A stretch of DNA of 64,000 bases from an uncultured bacterium (GCA_947381965.1 CANCXX010000020.1:1-64000), one strand, 5' to 3'. Shown: positions 27,205 through 37,515, counted from the stretch's first letter. Notes: generated by a model not told the origin, from the sequence alone. Program-made: numbers and translations.

Positions 27205-27760
27205 TAGGGGAACATCCGTCTTATGCAATATATTTTGAAAATATGGTAGGACAGGCTCTTGTGAAAAAAGTGGAATAGAAGGTTTTTCATCATGGGGAGA
27301 AGCCATGAGCTTTATTTTGAAACATCCAGTTGAGGTTGCCGGAATTTATGTCCGCCATTTGATTAATGTTTTATTACCATGCTGGCCGAATCAGTATGTA
27401 GAGGATCTGGATAATAATAAACTTATTTTAGCAATATTATCATATAGTAGTTTTTTCTTATTTGGATTAACTATATGGAATAAATGTTTAAAAGATAACA
27501 AAGTTTGTCTAAATTATTTCCCATTACTGATTCCAAGTGTATTTATACTGCCAGGAGCTGTGGAAGTTAGACACTTTGCATCACTATACTTAATTGTTAT
27601 AGGTGCTTTGTGCTGGAATACAGACTGGCATAAACTGATAAAAACGATATATTTTAATAAGATAGCATTTTTAACTATAGGTGTGCTTTGGTTAGCGTTC
27701 TGGTTAAATATGCTGGCATCAGAGAGTGTTTATAGTACCTATATTATTGGCTGCGTTTAA
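27205..27760 (+). pseudogene. 3' fragment of a GT39-like membrane glycosyltransferase
   Basis: The open part (from about 27305) encodes HPVEVAGIYVRHLINVLLP, NKLILAILSYSSFFLF and PGAVEVRHFASLYL. This parallels the C-terminal third of the phase-variable gene at 34976-36338 (YPIEMVGIYTRHLINMLLP; PGAVEIRFFAALF). The N-terminal two thirds are absent and a stop lies at about 27278. Confidence 0.75.
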
Positions 27761-27776
27761 AGGGGAGGGAGGTATA

Positions 27777-28196
27777 ATGGAAAAAGCAGTACAAATGTTA
27801 GAATTCCAGGAAAAGGGTGACAAAAGGGGAAGACTGGTAATTGTAGAGGGAATGAAAGACATTCCATTTGACGTCAAACGTATTTTTTATATTTATGGTA
27901 CCCAAAAAGATGTAGTGAGGGGGCAGCATGCAAATCTTAGAAGCGAATTTGTGCTGATTAATGTGGCAGGAAAAAGTAAAGTCAGGGTAAAGGATGGAAA
28001 GGGGAATGAAGGAATATTTTCTTTAAACCGTCCACACACAGGGATATATCTTCCCAATATGGTTTGGAAAGATATGTATGATTTCAGTGAAGACTCTGTT
28101 TTACTTGTTCTTGCCAGTGAACATTATGACGCGGAAGAATATATTCGTGACTATGACAAATTTGTTGAAATAGTTTCGAGAGGAGGGCATATATGA
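27777..28196 (+). CDS. fdtA: FdtA/QdtA-like dTDP-4-keto-6-deoxyhexose 3,4-ketoisomerase (WxcM-like cupin)
   Basis: A 139-residue cupin. DIPFDVKRIFYIYGTQKDVV, RGQHANLRSEFVLINVAG and NRPHTGIYLPNMVWKDMYDF are hallmark stretches of FdtA/QdtA-type ketoisomerases. They convert dTDP-4-keto-6-deoxyglucose to a 3-keto sugar for amination. Start ATG 27777 after GGGAGGGAGG. The matching aminotransferase is probably the DegT-type gene at 36397, so the locus should make a dTDP-3-amino-3,6-dideoxyhexose. FdtA versus QdtA stereochemistry cannot be told from sequence. Confidence 0.82.
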   Translation: MEKAVQMLEFQEKGDKRGRLVIVEGMKDIPFDVKRIFYIYGTQKDVVRGQHANLRSEFVLINVAGKSKVRVKDGKGNEGIFSLNRPHTGIYLPNMVWKDMYDFSEDSVLLVLASEHYDAEEYIRDYDKFVEIVSRGGHI

Positions 28197-29122
28197 AGCT
28201 TTCTATTGTAATACCAGTTTATTATAATGAAGATAATTTGATATCGCTTTATGAAGATATCAGGGAAAAAATTATTGGGACGATAGATTTTGAATACGAA
28301 ATAGTTATGGTTGACGATGGATCACAGGATAAAAGTTATGAAGTGATGCAGGGATTACAGAAGCAGGATGCAAATATTTATACTTATAAACTGTCAAGGA
28401 ACTTTGGCTCCCATGCTGCAATTCTGTGTGGATTATCAAAGTGTACAGGAGATTGCGCGGTGGTAAAAGCAGCTGATCTTCAGGAACCGACAGAACTAAT
28501 TTTAGAGATGGTGGAGCAGTGGAAAAAGGGGTTTAATGTGGTGTTAGCTGTCAGAGAAGGAAGAGAAGAGGGAAAGGGACAAACACTATTTGCCAATTTG
28601 TACTATGATATGGTTAGAAAAACGGCTTTGCCTAATATGCCAAAAGGGGGATTTGACGTTTACCTGCTTGATCGGAAGGTAATTACTGTCCTAATGGCGC
28701 TTGATGAGAAAAATAGTGCATTGACAGGACAAATTCTTTGGAGTGGTTTTAAAACAAATAAGGTTTATTACACAAGACTGGAGAGGAAAGTTGGGACAAG
28801 CAAATGGACCTTAAAGAAAAAAGTCAGGCTTGTTACAGATACGCTTTTTGGTTTTTCAACACTACCTATTAAGGCAGTTAGTTTAATTGGTGTGTTATCC
28901 TTTGCAGGTTCATTGATATGGGCGGCAGTGGTTTTAGCTTGTAAACTGTTGGGGATGATTGAAGTAAGCGGGTGGACAACACTATTTATTTTTAATTTAT
29001 TTAGTTTTGGAGTTACTATGTTGACAATGGGAATACTGGGGGAATATATATGGAGAACTTTTGATGCCTCCAGAAACAGGCCGCCATATATTATAGAAGA
29101 AACTGGAAAGGATGATGTTTGA
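28193..29122 (+). CDS. family 2 glycosyltransferase, polyprenyl-phosphate type with two TM segments
   Basis: A 309-residue protein. The GT2 domain shows LSIVIPVYYNEDNLISLYED, VMVDDGSQDKSYEVM and KAADLQEPTELI; two hydrophobic segments (about 230-255 and 262-290) end the protein. The layout is that of GtrB/DPM1-like enzymes that load a sugar on undecaprenyl phosphate. It overlaps fdtA by 4 bases. Such a carrier-linked sugar would be the donor for the membrane (GT-C-like) transferases and the GtrA-type flippase found elsewhere in this window. Confidence 0.87.
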   Translation: MKLSIVIPVYYNEDNLISLYEDIREKIIGTIDFEYEIVMVDDGSQDKSYEVMQGLQKQDANIYTYKLSRNFGSHAAILCGLSKCTGDCAVVKAADLQEPTELILEMVEQWKKGFNVVLAVREGREEGKGQTLFANLYYDMVRKTALPNMPKGGFDVYLLDRKVITVLMALDEKNSALTGQILWSGFKTNKVYYTRLERKVGTSKWTLKKKVRLVTDTLFGFSTLPIKAVSLIGVLSFAGSLIWAAVVLACKLLGMIEVSGWTTLFIFNLFSFGVTMLTMGILGEYIWRTFDASRNRPPYIIEETGKDDV

Positions 29123-29221
29123 TGAACCATTATCTGGAAAAGATTAAGTATATTTATTGACGAGTAGATTATATTCAGCTAATATAAAGTGTATTATAGC
29201 AAAAAAAGAAGGGGAAAGAAC

Positions 29222-30181
29222 ATGAAAGTTTTAGTTGCAGGAGGCGCAGGTTTTATTGGTACAAATCTGATAGAGGAGCTTCTTAGAGAGGGTCATCAGG
29301 TGGTATGTATAGATAATTTGTCTTTGGGAAATACAAATAATTTATCTGTGTTAATGGAAAATCCGGCTTTTATATTTTATGAAGGTGATATATGTGATAG
29401 AAATTTTCTGGCGAATATTTTTGAAAAGGAAAATTTAGATTATGTTTTTCATCTGGCTGCGAATTCAGATATACGGGCGAGTGCCCAAAACCCAGATGTA
29501 GAATATAAAAATACCTATACAACTACTTATCAAATACTATCCTGTATGAAGGAGTATGGAGTAAAGAAGATTTTTTTTGCATCTACTTCAGCAGTTTATG
29601 GGAATAAACTAGGAGTACTACTTGATGAAAATACACCCAAACTTGAACCTGTGTCATATTATGGAGCAGCTAAACTGGGTAGTGAGGCACTTATCAGTGC
29701 ATTTAGTTATATGAATGACTTAAAGGCACTTATATTCCGATTCCCCAATGTTATCGGACCGCATCTGACACACGGGGTTATTTTTGATTTTATAAAAAAA
29801 CTGAATTGTGATCCAGAAAACCTAGAAATTCTTGGGGATGGCAATCAAACCAAACCGTATATTTATGTGAAGGATTTAGTAAAAGCAATCTTAAAATTCA
29901 TGAATTCTGTTGAAGAGAAAAAGGAGAATGTTATACTTTACAATATAGGTGTAAATACGGCTACCAGTGTGAAAAGAATTGCAGATATTTTATGTGAGGA
30001 AATGGGGCTTACAAATGTTAGGTACCACTTTACAGGTGGACCAGTCGGCTGGAAGGGGGATGTCCCCCGTTTTCTATATTGTCTGGATAAGGTTCATAAT
30101 GCAGGGTGGTGTGCAGAATATGAGTCGGATGAAGCAGTGCGTAAAACGATTCAAAATATATTAGCAACAAAAATAGATTAG
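29222..30181 (+). CDS. NAD-dependent sugar epimerase/dehydratase
   Basis: A 319-residue extended SDR: VLVAGGAGFIGTNLIEELL (NAD loop), VFHLAANSDIRAS, FASTSAVYG, and the catalytic YYGAAK. It is closest in appearance to UDP-glucose 4-epimerase-like proteins, but substrate specificity cannot be assigned. Start ATG 29222 after GGGGAAAG, preferred to an in-frame upstream codon at 29189 that lacks a ribosome site. It follows the GT2 gene by about 100 bases. Confidence 0.85.
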   Translation: MKVLVAGGAGFIGTNLIEELLREGHQVVCIDNLSLGNTNNLSVLMENPAFIFYEGDICDRNFLANIFEKENLDYVFHLAANSDIRASAQNPDVEYKNTYTTTYQILSCMKEYGVKKIFFASTSAVYGNKLGVLLDENTPKLEPVSYYGAAKLGSEALISAFSYMNDLKALIFRFPNVIGPHLTHGVIFDFIKKLNCDPENLEILGDGNQTKPYIYVKDLVKAILKFMNSVEEKKENVILYNIGVNTATSVKRIADILCEEMGLTNVRYHFTGGPVGWKGDVPRFLYCLDKVHNAGWCAEYESDEAVRKTIQNILATKID

Positions 30182-31080
30182 TGCTTTGGCAAAAATCCAC
30201 TTGGAATATTTTATTTACATTAAAAGAATTGCTTAGACATGAGAAATGATTATGAATGCGGATACTATAGACGAAGGAAATTATAAAGCGGTTAATAAGT
30301 ATGAATATATTTATTTTTTAGGGCGTTATGTTTTATTAGCTTTTTGTATATTTGTGGGGGATATAATTGGAAAACAAATGATGACCTTTGTATGGCTTAA
30401 GTTTTAGTGAGATTTGGGTCAAAAAATGTCCCCTTTTCTAATCATATGTACTTATATTTTTTGATATACTTTAATTTCGAGAAAATATAATTGGGGGCTG
30501 ATTATTTCTCGGATAGAAATGTTTGCTGCATTTGGATTTTTACTTTTTATTATAATAATAACATCAAAAATAAATAATTGGTCTGTAGTATTGTGTGTAA
30601 CGGTTGCAACATATTTTTATGCTACCAGACAAATTAATTTTACAAGGGCTGTATACTATTTGGAATATTAAATTGGGATTGGAAAGTTTTGGCTGCATAT
30701 GCAGGGATGATTGCAGAATGTTTTTTTTCTTATAACTGGGAGAGCATTAGCAAGGGTTATTAAAAGTCTGATATTTGTGGAAACTCTCAATGAAATAATA
30801 TGTTCTATATAGTGAAAGAAATAAACAGTATCAATTGTTTCGCTGTGTATTATGCTTTGGTGCAGTGGGTGGTTTCAGGATTTGCCATGTTTTCAGAATA
30901 TAATGAGACAGAATGATATTAAAGACCCAATGGATGCTATGTATAAGAATGATGATGTTTATTCCATGTATAGGGAAGATGTTTTTGATTTTCTTAAAAT
31001 TGTAGAATACTTTTAGTTATAAAACCTGAATTATATAGCTTACTACGCTATATGGACATTGAACCAACTATAAAAATAGT
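30182..31080 (+). pseudogene. decayed membrane-protein gene(s)
   Basis: About 900 bases of broken frames. A 51-codon piece at 30252-30407 encodes LGRYVLLAFCIFVGDIIG; later pieces encode FGFLLFIIIITSKINNW and NDVYSMYREDVFDFLKIVEY. All look like fragments of a hydrophobic protein with stops and frame changes. The family is not recognisable. No other feature is seen here. Confidence 0.5.
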
Positions 31081-31131
31081 GTTATATTTATAACTTGTGC
31101 TATTTATATAATAATGAAAGAGGTAAAAAGT

Positions 31132-32286
31132 ATGACAAAGGAGCAACAAATAGAAATCTCCATATACAAAGCGACTGTGTCGATTATATTTTTTATTATA
31201 ACATATAAAGCAGTATTGTCTATCTGGGAGTTCACAGATTATCTTTATCATGTATCAATAGCAAGTGAATTTACCATATTTAACTTAAAGGATAATATTA
31301 TAAGTGGCAATACATATTTTATCTTTCATATGATGGTTTCTTTCTTATATAATATATGTAAATTCCCGTTAGGTGATTCAGCTGGGATAGTAGTTGGACT
31401 AGCAAATGTGGTTTCATTGAATATAGTGATACATTATATGGAAACAAATGAGAACGGTGAGAGTAATTTAGGTCTAAGTAAGTCTGCTATTCTTCTTGGG
31501 TGCGCTTTAATGATGGTTGGACCACTTTACATGCCGTGGATTAATCAGGAATATTATGTTGGACAATGGAGCCCTAATATATACCATAACCCGACTAGTA
31601 TTATTTGCCGACCATTTGCCTTAGTGTGTATGTTTAGCTTATTTAAGATTTTGAAAGATGATTATAAGGAAAGAAAAGAATATGTAAAGTGTAGTATTTT
31701 TTTGGCGATAAGCGCTTTGGCTAAACCTTCTTTCTTGCAGATAATTATTCCGGCAATGGTTCTTTTTGTGATTTTAAGGGTTGTTATTACAAAAAAAATA
31801 GAGTGGAAAAAATGGATTTCTTTAATTGCGGTTTTTCTGCCTTCATGTATACTGATCTTGTTACAAGCTTTTATTATTTTTTATAGTGGCAATACATTAA
31901 GTGAAGGGATTGGAATAGAATATGGAAGAATGCTGCACTATTTTACTTCTAATATTGGTGCATCATTTTTTATGACTATGGCATTTCCAATTTTTGTAAT
32001 AATATCAAATTTAAAAGCTTTAGTAGTCAAACCATATATTCAATTAATTATATGTCTTTTATTTGCATCATGGATGGAGATGGCTTTTTTGTATGAAAAG
32101 GGATTAAGAGAAGTTGATGGAAATTTTGCATGGGGATATATGCTGGCTGCCTTTTTAGTGTGGGTAGTAGTGACAAAAGAATTTAGGGAAAACATTTATA
32201 CCTATAATGAGAAAAAAACGAAAATAATCTTCATTATAGGTATAATAATCTTTTCATTGCATTTGATATTTAATAGAATCTACTAA
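31132..32286 (+). CDS. multi-spanning membrane protein, tandem paralogue 1
   Basis: A 384-residue protein with about nine to ten hydrophobic segments. I do not recognise the family. Notable loops are FTDYLYHVSIASEFT near the start, YMPWINQEYYVGQWSPNIYH in the middle, KPSFLQIIIPA and EKGLREVDGNFAW. The early acidic motif after the first membrane segment and the overall plan recall GT-C glycosyltransferases, but that is only suggestive. Start ATG 31132 after GAAAGAGG. The next gene is a clear duplicate. Confidence 0.7.
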   Translation: MTKEQQIEISIYKATVSIIFFIITYKAVLSIWEFTDYLYHVSIASEFTIFNLKDNIISGNTYFIFHMMVSFLYNICKFPLGDSAGIVVGLANVVSLNIVIHYMETNENGESNLGLSKSAILLGCALMMVGPLYMPWINQEYYVGQWSPNIYHNPTSIICRPFALVCMFSLFKILKDDYKERKEYVKCSIFLAISALAKPSFLQIIIPAMVLFVILRVVITKKIEWKKWISLIAVFLPSCILILLQAFIIFYSGNTLSEGIGIEYGRMLHYFTSNIGASFFMTMAFPIFVIISNLKALVVKPYIQLIICLLFASWMEMAFLYEKGLREVDGNFAWGYMLAAFLVWVVVTKEFRENIYTYNEKKTKIIFIIGIIIFSLHLIFNRIY

Positions 32287-32304
32287 TAAGATAGGAGAAT
32301 TGGT

Positions 32305-33468
32305 ATGAAAATGGAGGAAGAACAAATAAGAAACTCTGTTTATAAGGTGATGGCATCAATAGTTTTATTTGTTATTACGTATAAAATAGTGCTGTCCATG
32401 TGGGATCACTCAGATTACGCATATCACTTAGAGATAGCAAAAGAATTTTCGCTGCTTAATTTAAAAGAGAGTATCTTAAGTGGAAACACTTATTTCTTTT
32501 TTCACATGATGGTTTCAGCTTTATATAATATAGGTAAGTTTTCCTTGGGGGATTCTGCTGGAATAGTTATTGGATTGGCAAATGTGATATCACTAAATAT
32601 AGTCATATATTATATGGAAACAAGTAAATACAATGGAGAAATACAGAAGTATGGGGCATTTTTAGGATTTGCTTTAATGATGGTTGGACCACTTTATATG
32701 CCATGGATTAATCAGGAATATTATGTTGGGCAATGGAGTCCTAATGTATATCATAATCCCACGAACATTATTTGCAGGCCGTTTGCATTGCTTGGCATAT
32801 TTAGTTTATTTAGGATATTAGAAGACGATTCTGTACATAGTGGGGAGTATATAAAATGTAGTATATTTTTAGTATTAAGCGCTTTTGCAAAACCTTCTTT
32901 TTTGCAAAGCATTATTCCTGCAATGATATTGTTTGTAATATTAAGAGTCATTGTTACTAGAAAAATAGAGTGGAAGAAGTGGTTTTTATTAATTGCAGTT
33001 TATTTACCGGCATGTGTGGTAATTCTTTTTCAGACATTTATTACTTTTTTTAGTGGCAATACATTAAGTGAAGGAATCGGGATTGAATATGGTCGAGTGT
33101 TGCATTATTACACATCCAATATTGGAGCATCATTTTTTATGACTCTAGCTTTTCCTATTTTTGTTTTTGTAGTATATTTACAATCACTAATTAAAAAACC
33201 ATATATTCAATTAATAATATGTTATTTATTTGCGTCATGGGCAGAAATGGCGTTTTTATATGAAAAAGGGCCAAGAGAAACGGATGCGAATTTCGCATGG
33301 GCGTATATGCTGGCTACTTTTATAGTATGGGTTGTAATGACAAAGGAGTTTAAGGAAAATATTTATGCTCACAATAAAAAATGGACGAAATTAGTTTTTA
33401 AAATAGGATTAATAATCTTTTCATTGCATTTGATATTTAATAATATTACCATTACATTTGGGGTTTGA
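32305..33468 (+). CDS. multi-spanning membrane protein, tandem paralogue 2
   Basis: A 387-residue paralogue of the preceding gene, well over half identical by eye, with the same YMPWINQEYYVGQWSPNVYH loop and GNTLSEGIGIEYGR stretch. It starts at ATG 32305 after TAGGAG, 18 bases beyond its twin. Both copies are intact. Long identical nucleotide stretches make recombination or gene conversion between them likely. A sugar-transfer or polymerisation role is possible from context; no motif proves it. Confidence 0.7.
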   Translation: MKMEEEQIRNSVYKVMASIVLFVITYKIVLSMWDHSDYAYHLEIAKEFSLLNLKESILSGNTYFFFHMMVSALYNIGKFSLGDSAGIVIGLANVISLNIVIYYMETSKYNGEIQKYGAFLGFALMMVGPLYMPWINQEYYVGQWSPNVYHNPTNIICRPFALLGIFSLFRILEDDSVHSGEYIKCSIFLVLSAFAKPSFLQSIIPAMILFVILRVIVTRKIEWKKWFLLIAVYLPACVVILFQTFITFFSGNTLSEGIGIEYGRVLHYYTSNIGASFFMTLAFPIFVFVVYLQSLIKKPYIQLIICYLFASWAEMAFLYEKGPRETDANFAWAYMLATFIVWVVMTKEFKENIYAHNKKWTKLVFKIGLIIFSLHLIFNNITITFGV

Positions 33469-33500
33469 TAGAGCCTTTAGAGGGATTATGAGGAATTAGA

Positions 33501-34961
33501 ATGAATAGAAATAAAAGTATAATATTTAAAGTTATATGTGTTGTTTCTTGTTTTTTATTGTTGTATAATATCCTTCCGTATTTATATGCGACTTCTTTCG
33601 TAATGCCATCAGCAGATGATTTTGGATTTTCAAATAGTATAAAAGAGAAAATTGGAGAAGGAAAAGGCTATTTCGTATCTGCAGTTATACTGACATTAGA
33701 AAGTTATTTTACATGGCAAGGGACCTATTTTTGTAATTTTTTGTTATACCTGACCGCACCTTTTGTAAGATATGGCATATGGGGGATAAGAGGACTCTGT
33801 TTTATTTCAATCTTATTTTTTTATGTTAGTTTATATTATCTTGTAAAATGCGTAATGGAAAATTATTTTCATATTAAGGAACGGTTAAAGAGCGCATTTC
33901 TTTTTTCTGTAATAGTATGCGTTATTTCTAATTTGCGTATACCATCAGAAAATTATTTTTGGTATAATGGAGTTTGTGCATATACAATACCATTGACATT
34001 TGCGTTATTGGGAGTTCAGTTTTTGATTAAATATATAGTTGAAAAACAAAAGAATATATATTGGTGGGCGGCAATATTTTTGGGAATAGCTGCATGCGGG
34101 GGAACGCTTCAACATGCAGCATTTTTGTGCTATGTATATTTATGTTTAGTGATGTGGGCATGGAAAAGCAAGAAGCTTCACACAAAAAAGCTAATAATAG
34201 CTTTTGGCATTCCTTTATTAGGCGCAATTATAAATGTATGTGCACCAGGAAATTTTGTTCGGCATGGAAGTATTGGAGACGGTAAATTGCACATGATGGA
34301 GGCCCTGAATTATGCAATTCAAATCATGGTGAATGAAATAAGATATGTGTTGTTTGAAACGGATATGATTGTTTTTTTATTGGTAATAATAGCGATGGGA
34401 TATGTTGTTGGAAAAAATGGACAGCAGATAAAAGCCAGGTTGTTTTTCATCCTTCTACCTATGTTATGTGGAGGGTTAATTATATCAAATTTTCCGGTTG
34501 CGCTTGGATATTCCAGTAACTATATGGAGCCAAGAGGATATTTTGTTTTAGATACCTTAATTACTATAGGTGTATTATTTGCAGGATTAGCTTTTGGCAG
34601 TTATTTTTCTCAAAAGTTGCGAAGTATAAAATTTGTTTATATTGCCGGGTATATATTATTGATGTCACTTTTTGGGGCAGGTTGCCTGATTTCTGTTCGG
34701 AGCGATAGAATAAAACCAGTGCGGTTATGCATTGAAAATAGTAATAATGATTATTTTGTTAGATTCAGTAACACATGGGAAGATATTTTCCGACAAATAG
34801 AGACATCTGATGAGAAAAATGTTCTTGTAGAAACAAATCCAGCTCCGGATACTAAAATATTAAGAACGCCGGACTTGTCATCAGACCCTTCATATTGGGT
34901 TAATGTAGTAGTGGCAGAATATTATGATAAAGAAACGGTGTCAGTTGTATGGTTAAAATAG
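33501..34961 (+). CDS. multi-spanning membrane protein, DUF6056-like
   Basis: A 486-residue protein with about twelve hydrophobic segments. After the first membrane segment comes FVMPSADDFGFSN, an acidic loop like the catalytic-type first loop of GT-C enzymes, then YFTWQGTYFCNFLL. The pattern resembles the DUF6056 family seen in Gram-positive glycan loci. A soluble C-terminal tail (about 400-486) follows. It precedes the phase-variable membrane glycosyltransferase. Function not established. Confidence 0.65.
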   Translation: MNRNKSIIFKVICVVSCFLLLYNILPYLYATSFVMPSADDFGFSNSIKEKIGEGKGYFVSAVILTLESYFTWQGTYFCNFLLYLTAPFVRYGIWGIRGLCFISILFFYVSLYYLVKCVMENYFHIKERLKSAFLFSVIVCVISNLRIPSENYFWYNGVCAYTIPLTFALLGVQFLIKYIVEKQKNIYWWAAIFLGIAACGGTLQHAAFLCYVYLCLVMWAWKSKKLHTKKLIIAFGIPLLGAIINVCAPGNFVRHGSIGDGKLHMMEALNYAIQIMVNEIRYVLFETDMIVFLLVIIAMGYVVGKNGQQIKARLFFILLPMLCGGLIISNFPVALGYSSNYMEPRGYFVLDTLITIGVLFAGLAFGSYFSQKLRSIKFVYIAGYILLMSLFGAGCLISVRSDRIKPVRLCIENSNNDYFVRFSNTWEDIFRQIETSDEKNVLVETNPAPDTKILRTPDLSSDPSYWVNVVVAEYYDKETVSVVWLK

Positions 34962-34975
34962 GGAGATGTAAAATT

Positions 34976-36338
34976 TTGAATTTGTTAAAAAAAGTAAAAA
35001 AATCTCGTTTTTTCATGTGGGTTATTTGCTTCATTTTATGCTTAGCAATAGAAGTTATTTTCAACGCTGAGGGGAAATTATATTATGATGCTCTTGATTA
35101 TTGGAACAGAGGGGCATATTTATGGAAGGATGGTTCATTTTCCTTGATTATGGAGGGATTCCGAGGATATGTTTTTCCTGTATTTTTAGGAATTTGTATT
35201 CATTACTTAGGAGGAATGACTGGATGGAAAATACTAAATGCCGCAATGATAAGTACTCTATTTAGTATAATGATTCCATCTTTGCAGAATATAAAATATC
35301 AAAATGAGCGGGCAAAAGAGTATAAAGTGATAATTTGCTATTTATTGTTTACAAGTTTTTTTGTAGGGTTAGAAATATACCCATTATCTGATCTGCCTGC
35401 TATTTTTTTATGCCTTACAGCTGCTTTTTCAATAAATCATGCTTTGAAAATAACTGGTATTAAAAGGGGATTATGGAGTTTTTTATTTGGTGTTACAATA
35501 TACTGCTCATATAATGTAAGGACAATATATCAGTTTGCGTCAATTTACCTAGTATTTTATATTATTTACCAGTTATATAAACATCATGCCACAATTAAAA
35601 ATTCATTAATAACTTTAGTGGGGGGGGGTATTAGGAGTAATTACAGCAACGATTCCACAGATATATATGAATTATTATGAGCTTGGTAAATTTTCAATAA
35701 AAGTGCCAACAAATGGTTTAATGAAACGACAACTTTTTTGGGGAATGCAAAATCAGGCATATGGGACTTATGTAGGTATAGAGCAAGAGATACCTCAAAT
35801 GTATTTTGTGGATAAAGTTGGAATGAACATATTGCAGAAAGAAGGCATAACAGATAGTTTTGTGTCAATTGGTCAGTATTTAAAAGTATGTTTAAAATAC
35901 CCAATAGAAATGGTGGGGATTTATACCAGACATTTAATTAATATGCTATTACCAATCTGGCCGGAAGCTTATGTGGTTAATATGAACAGCAATAAAATAA
36001 TAACATCACTTTTAGCCTTTTCATGCATTTTTCTTTTTATTATTTGTGTGTTTGGAAAATATACTTATAGAAATACGTATTGGAATTTTGTGCCAATTCT
36101 TATTCCTGTAGTTTTTATAACGCCTGGAGCGGTAGAAATTCGATTTTTTGCGGCACTATTTATTTACATTATAAGCACACTTTGCTGGAACTGCGACTGG
36201 AAAAGCATGTTTTCCATGATAGCCCGAAATAAGATAAAATTTATTTTAAGCTATATAGGTATATATGCTTCCTTTATTGCCATTTGGACCAATACGTTAT
36301 CTAGTATATCAACAGGGTACCCGATATTTTTTGAATAA
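34976..36338 (+). CDS. GT39-like membrane glycosyltransferase, phase-OFF by a G9 tract
   Basis: With eight G instead of nine this is a 453-residue GT-C-type protein. Seen: IEVIFNAEGKLYYDALDYWN (first acidic loop), GLEIYPLSDLPAIFLCL, and a C-terminal half with GIYTRHLINMLLPIWPEAYV and PGAVEIRFFAALF. In this copy the tract at 35620-35628 sends translation to a stop at 35680, about halfway. G8 restores LVGGVLGVITATIPQIYMNY. Start TTG 34976 has GGGAG ten bases upstream. The substrate would be a polyprenyl-phosphate sugar. A decayed relative lies at 27.2 kb. Confidence 0.85.
35620..35628 (+). repeat. poly-G tract (G9), out of frame
   Basis: Nine G followed by TATT, at the exact junction between the two reading frames of the membrane glycosyltransferase. 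Confidence 0.95.
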
Positions 36339-36396
36339 AATATAGGAATATGCAAAAGGAAAATTTAAAGTTTTAAGAATAAAAGGTATTGGAGAT

Positions 36397-37503
36397 GTGT
36401 ATATGGATTATATAATGCCAAACAGGATGGACAGAGGATTTTATCAGTACCAGAAGGAGTTTGAAAATAAGGCGATTGAAGTATTGCGTTCCGGCTGGTA
36501 TGTTCTCGGAAAAGAAGTGCGGGCCTTTGAAGAAAAGTTTGCAGATTATGTAGGCGCAAATTACTGCGTTGGATTAGCCAGTGGCCTAGATGCCTTATGG
36601 ATTGCCTTTCGGGTGCTTGGAATCGGTGCGGGGGACGAGGTTATTGTCCAGGGAAATACCTATATTGCCAGCGTTATGGGCATTACAATTAATGGTGCGA
36701 CGCCGGTTTTTGTAGAGCCAGACGAATATTACAATATAGATGTAACCCAAATTGAACAGAAAATTACTAAAAGAACAAAGGCTATTTTAGTGGTGCATTT
36801 ATATGGACAGGCTTCAAATATGGAGCCAATAGTCAGGATTGCACATAAGTATGGATTAAAACTCGTTGAAGATTGCGCACAGTCACATGGGGCATGTTTT
36901 AATAGCAAAACAACTGGAACATTTGGTGACATAGGGTGTTTTTCCTTTTACCCATCTAAAAATCTTGGAGCGTTTGGCGATGGAGGAGCTATTGTTACAA
37001 ACAGCGCTAAAATAGCAGATGATGTAAGAGTTTTCAGAAATTATGGGAGTGAAAAGAGATATTATAACAAAGTGGTTGGAACCAACTCCAGACTGGACGA
37101 AATGCAGGCAGGACTGCTTCGGGTAAAACTTACACATATAAAAGAATTAGAAGAAGAAAAAAGGGGAATTTGTCTTCGCTATCTGGAGAAGCTTCAGAAT
37201 AAGGAAATAATACTGCCCCAAATACGAAATGGATCAACACACATCTGGCACCAGTTTGTGATAAGGACTAAAAAGAGGGATGCCTTAATTAATTATTTGA
37301 AACAAAAGAAAATAGGAACGATTATTCATTACCCTATTCCACCACATTTATCGGAGGCATATCAGTATCTGGAGATACCAGAAGGCAGTCTGCCTGTTAC
37401 AGAAGACTACGCAAAATCGGTGCTGTCGATACCCTTGTTTAATGGAATGACACGGGAGGAACAGGAGTATGTGATTACAGCTATTAATGAATGGAAAAAT
37501 TAG
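36397..37503 (+). CDS. DegT/DnrJ/EryC1/StrS sugar aminotransferase (FdtB-like)
   Basis: A 368-residue PLP enzyme. Seen: LRSGWYVLGKEVRAFEEKFA, VGLASGLDALWIAFRVLG, LVEDCAQSHGA, and the PLP-lysine segment FYPSKNLGAFGDGGA. Its best partner in the window is the FdtA-like ketoisomerase at 27777, so it probably aminates dTDP-3-keto-6-deoxyhexose at C3 (inference). Whether the start is ATG 36397 or the ATG at 36403 does not change the domain. It ends 12 bases before the decayed acyltransferase. Confidence 0.87.
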   Translation: MYMDYIMPNRMDRGFYQYQKEFENKAIEVLRSGWYVLGKEVRAFEEKFADYVGANYCVGLASGLDALWIAFRVLGIGAGDEVIVQGNTYIASVMGITINGATPVFVEPDEYYNIDVTQIEQKITKRTKAILVVHLYGQASNMEPIVRIAHKYGLKLVEDCAQSHGACFNSKTTGTFGDIGCFSFYPSKNLGAFGDGGAIVTNSAKIADDVRVFRNYGSEKRYYNKVVGTNSRLDEMQAGLLRVKLTHIKELEEEKRGICLRYLEKLQNKEIILPQIRNGSTHIWHQFVIRTKKRDALINYLKQKKIGTIIHYPIPPHLSEAYQYLEIPEGSLPVTEDYAKSVLSIPLFNGMTREEQEYVITAINEWKN

Positions 37504-37515
37504 GGGACTCTGATG

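Noticed and set aside
15706-36338. The three poly-G frameshifts as plain sequencing errors
   Set aside because: Not excluded, since homopolymers are error-prone, but the excess of G8+ tracts itself cannot be an error of one base, and three tracts sit exactly at frame junctions. Kept as a finding with read-level checks.
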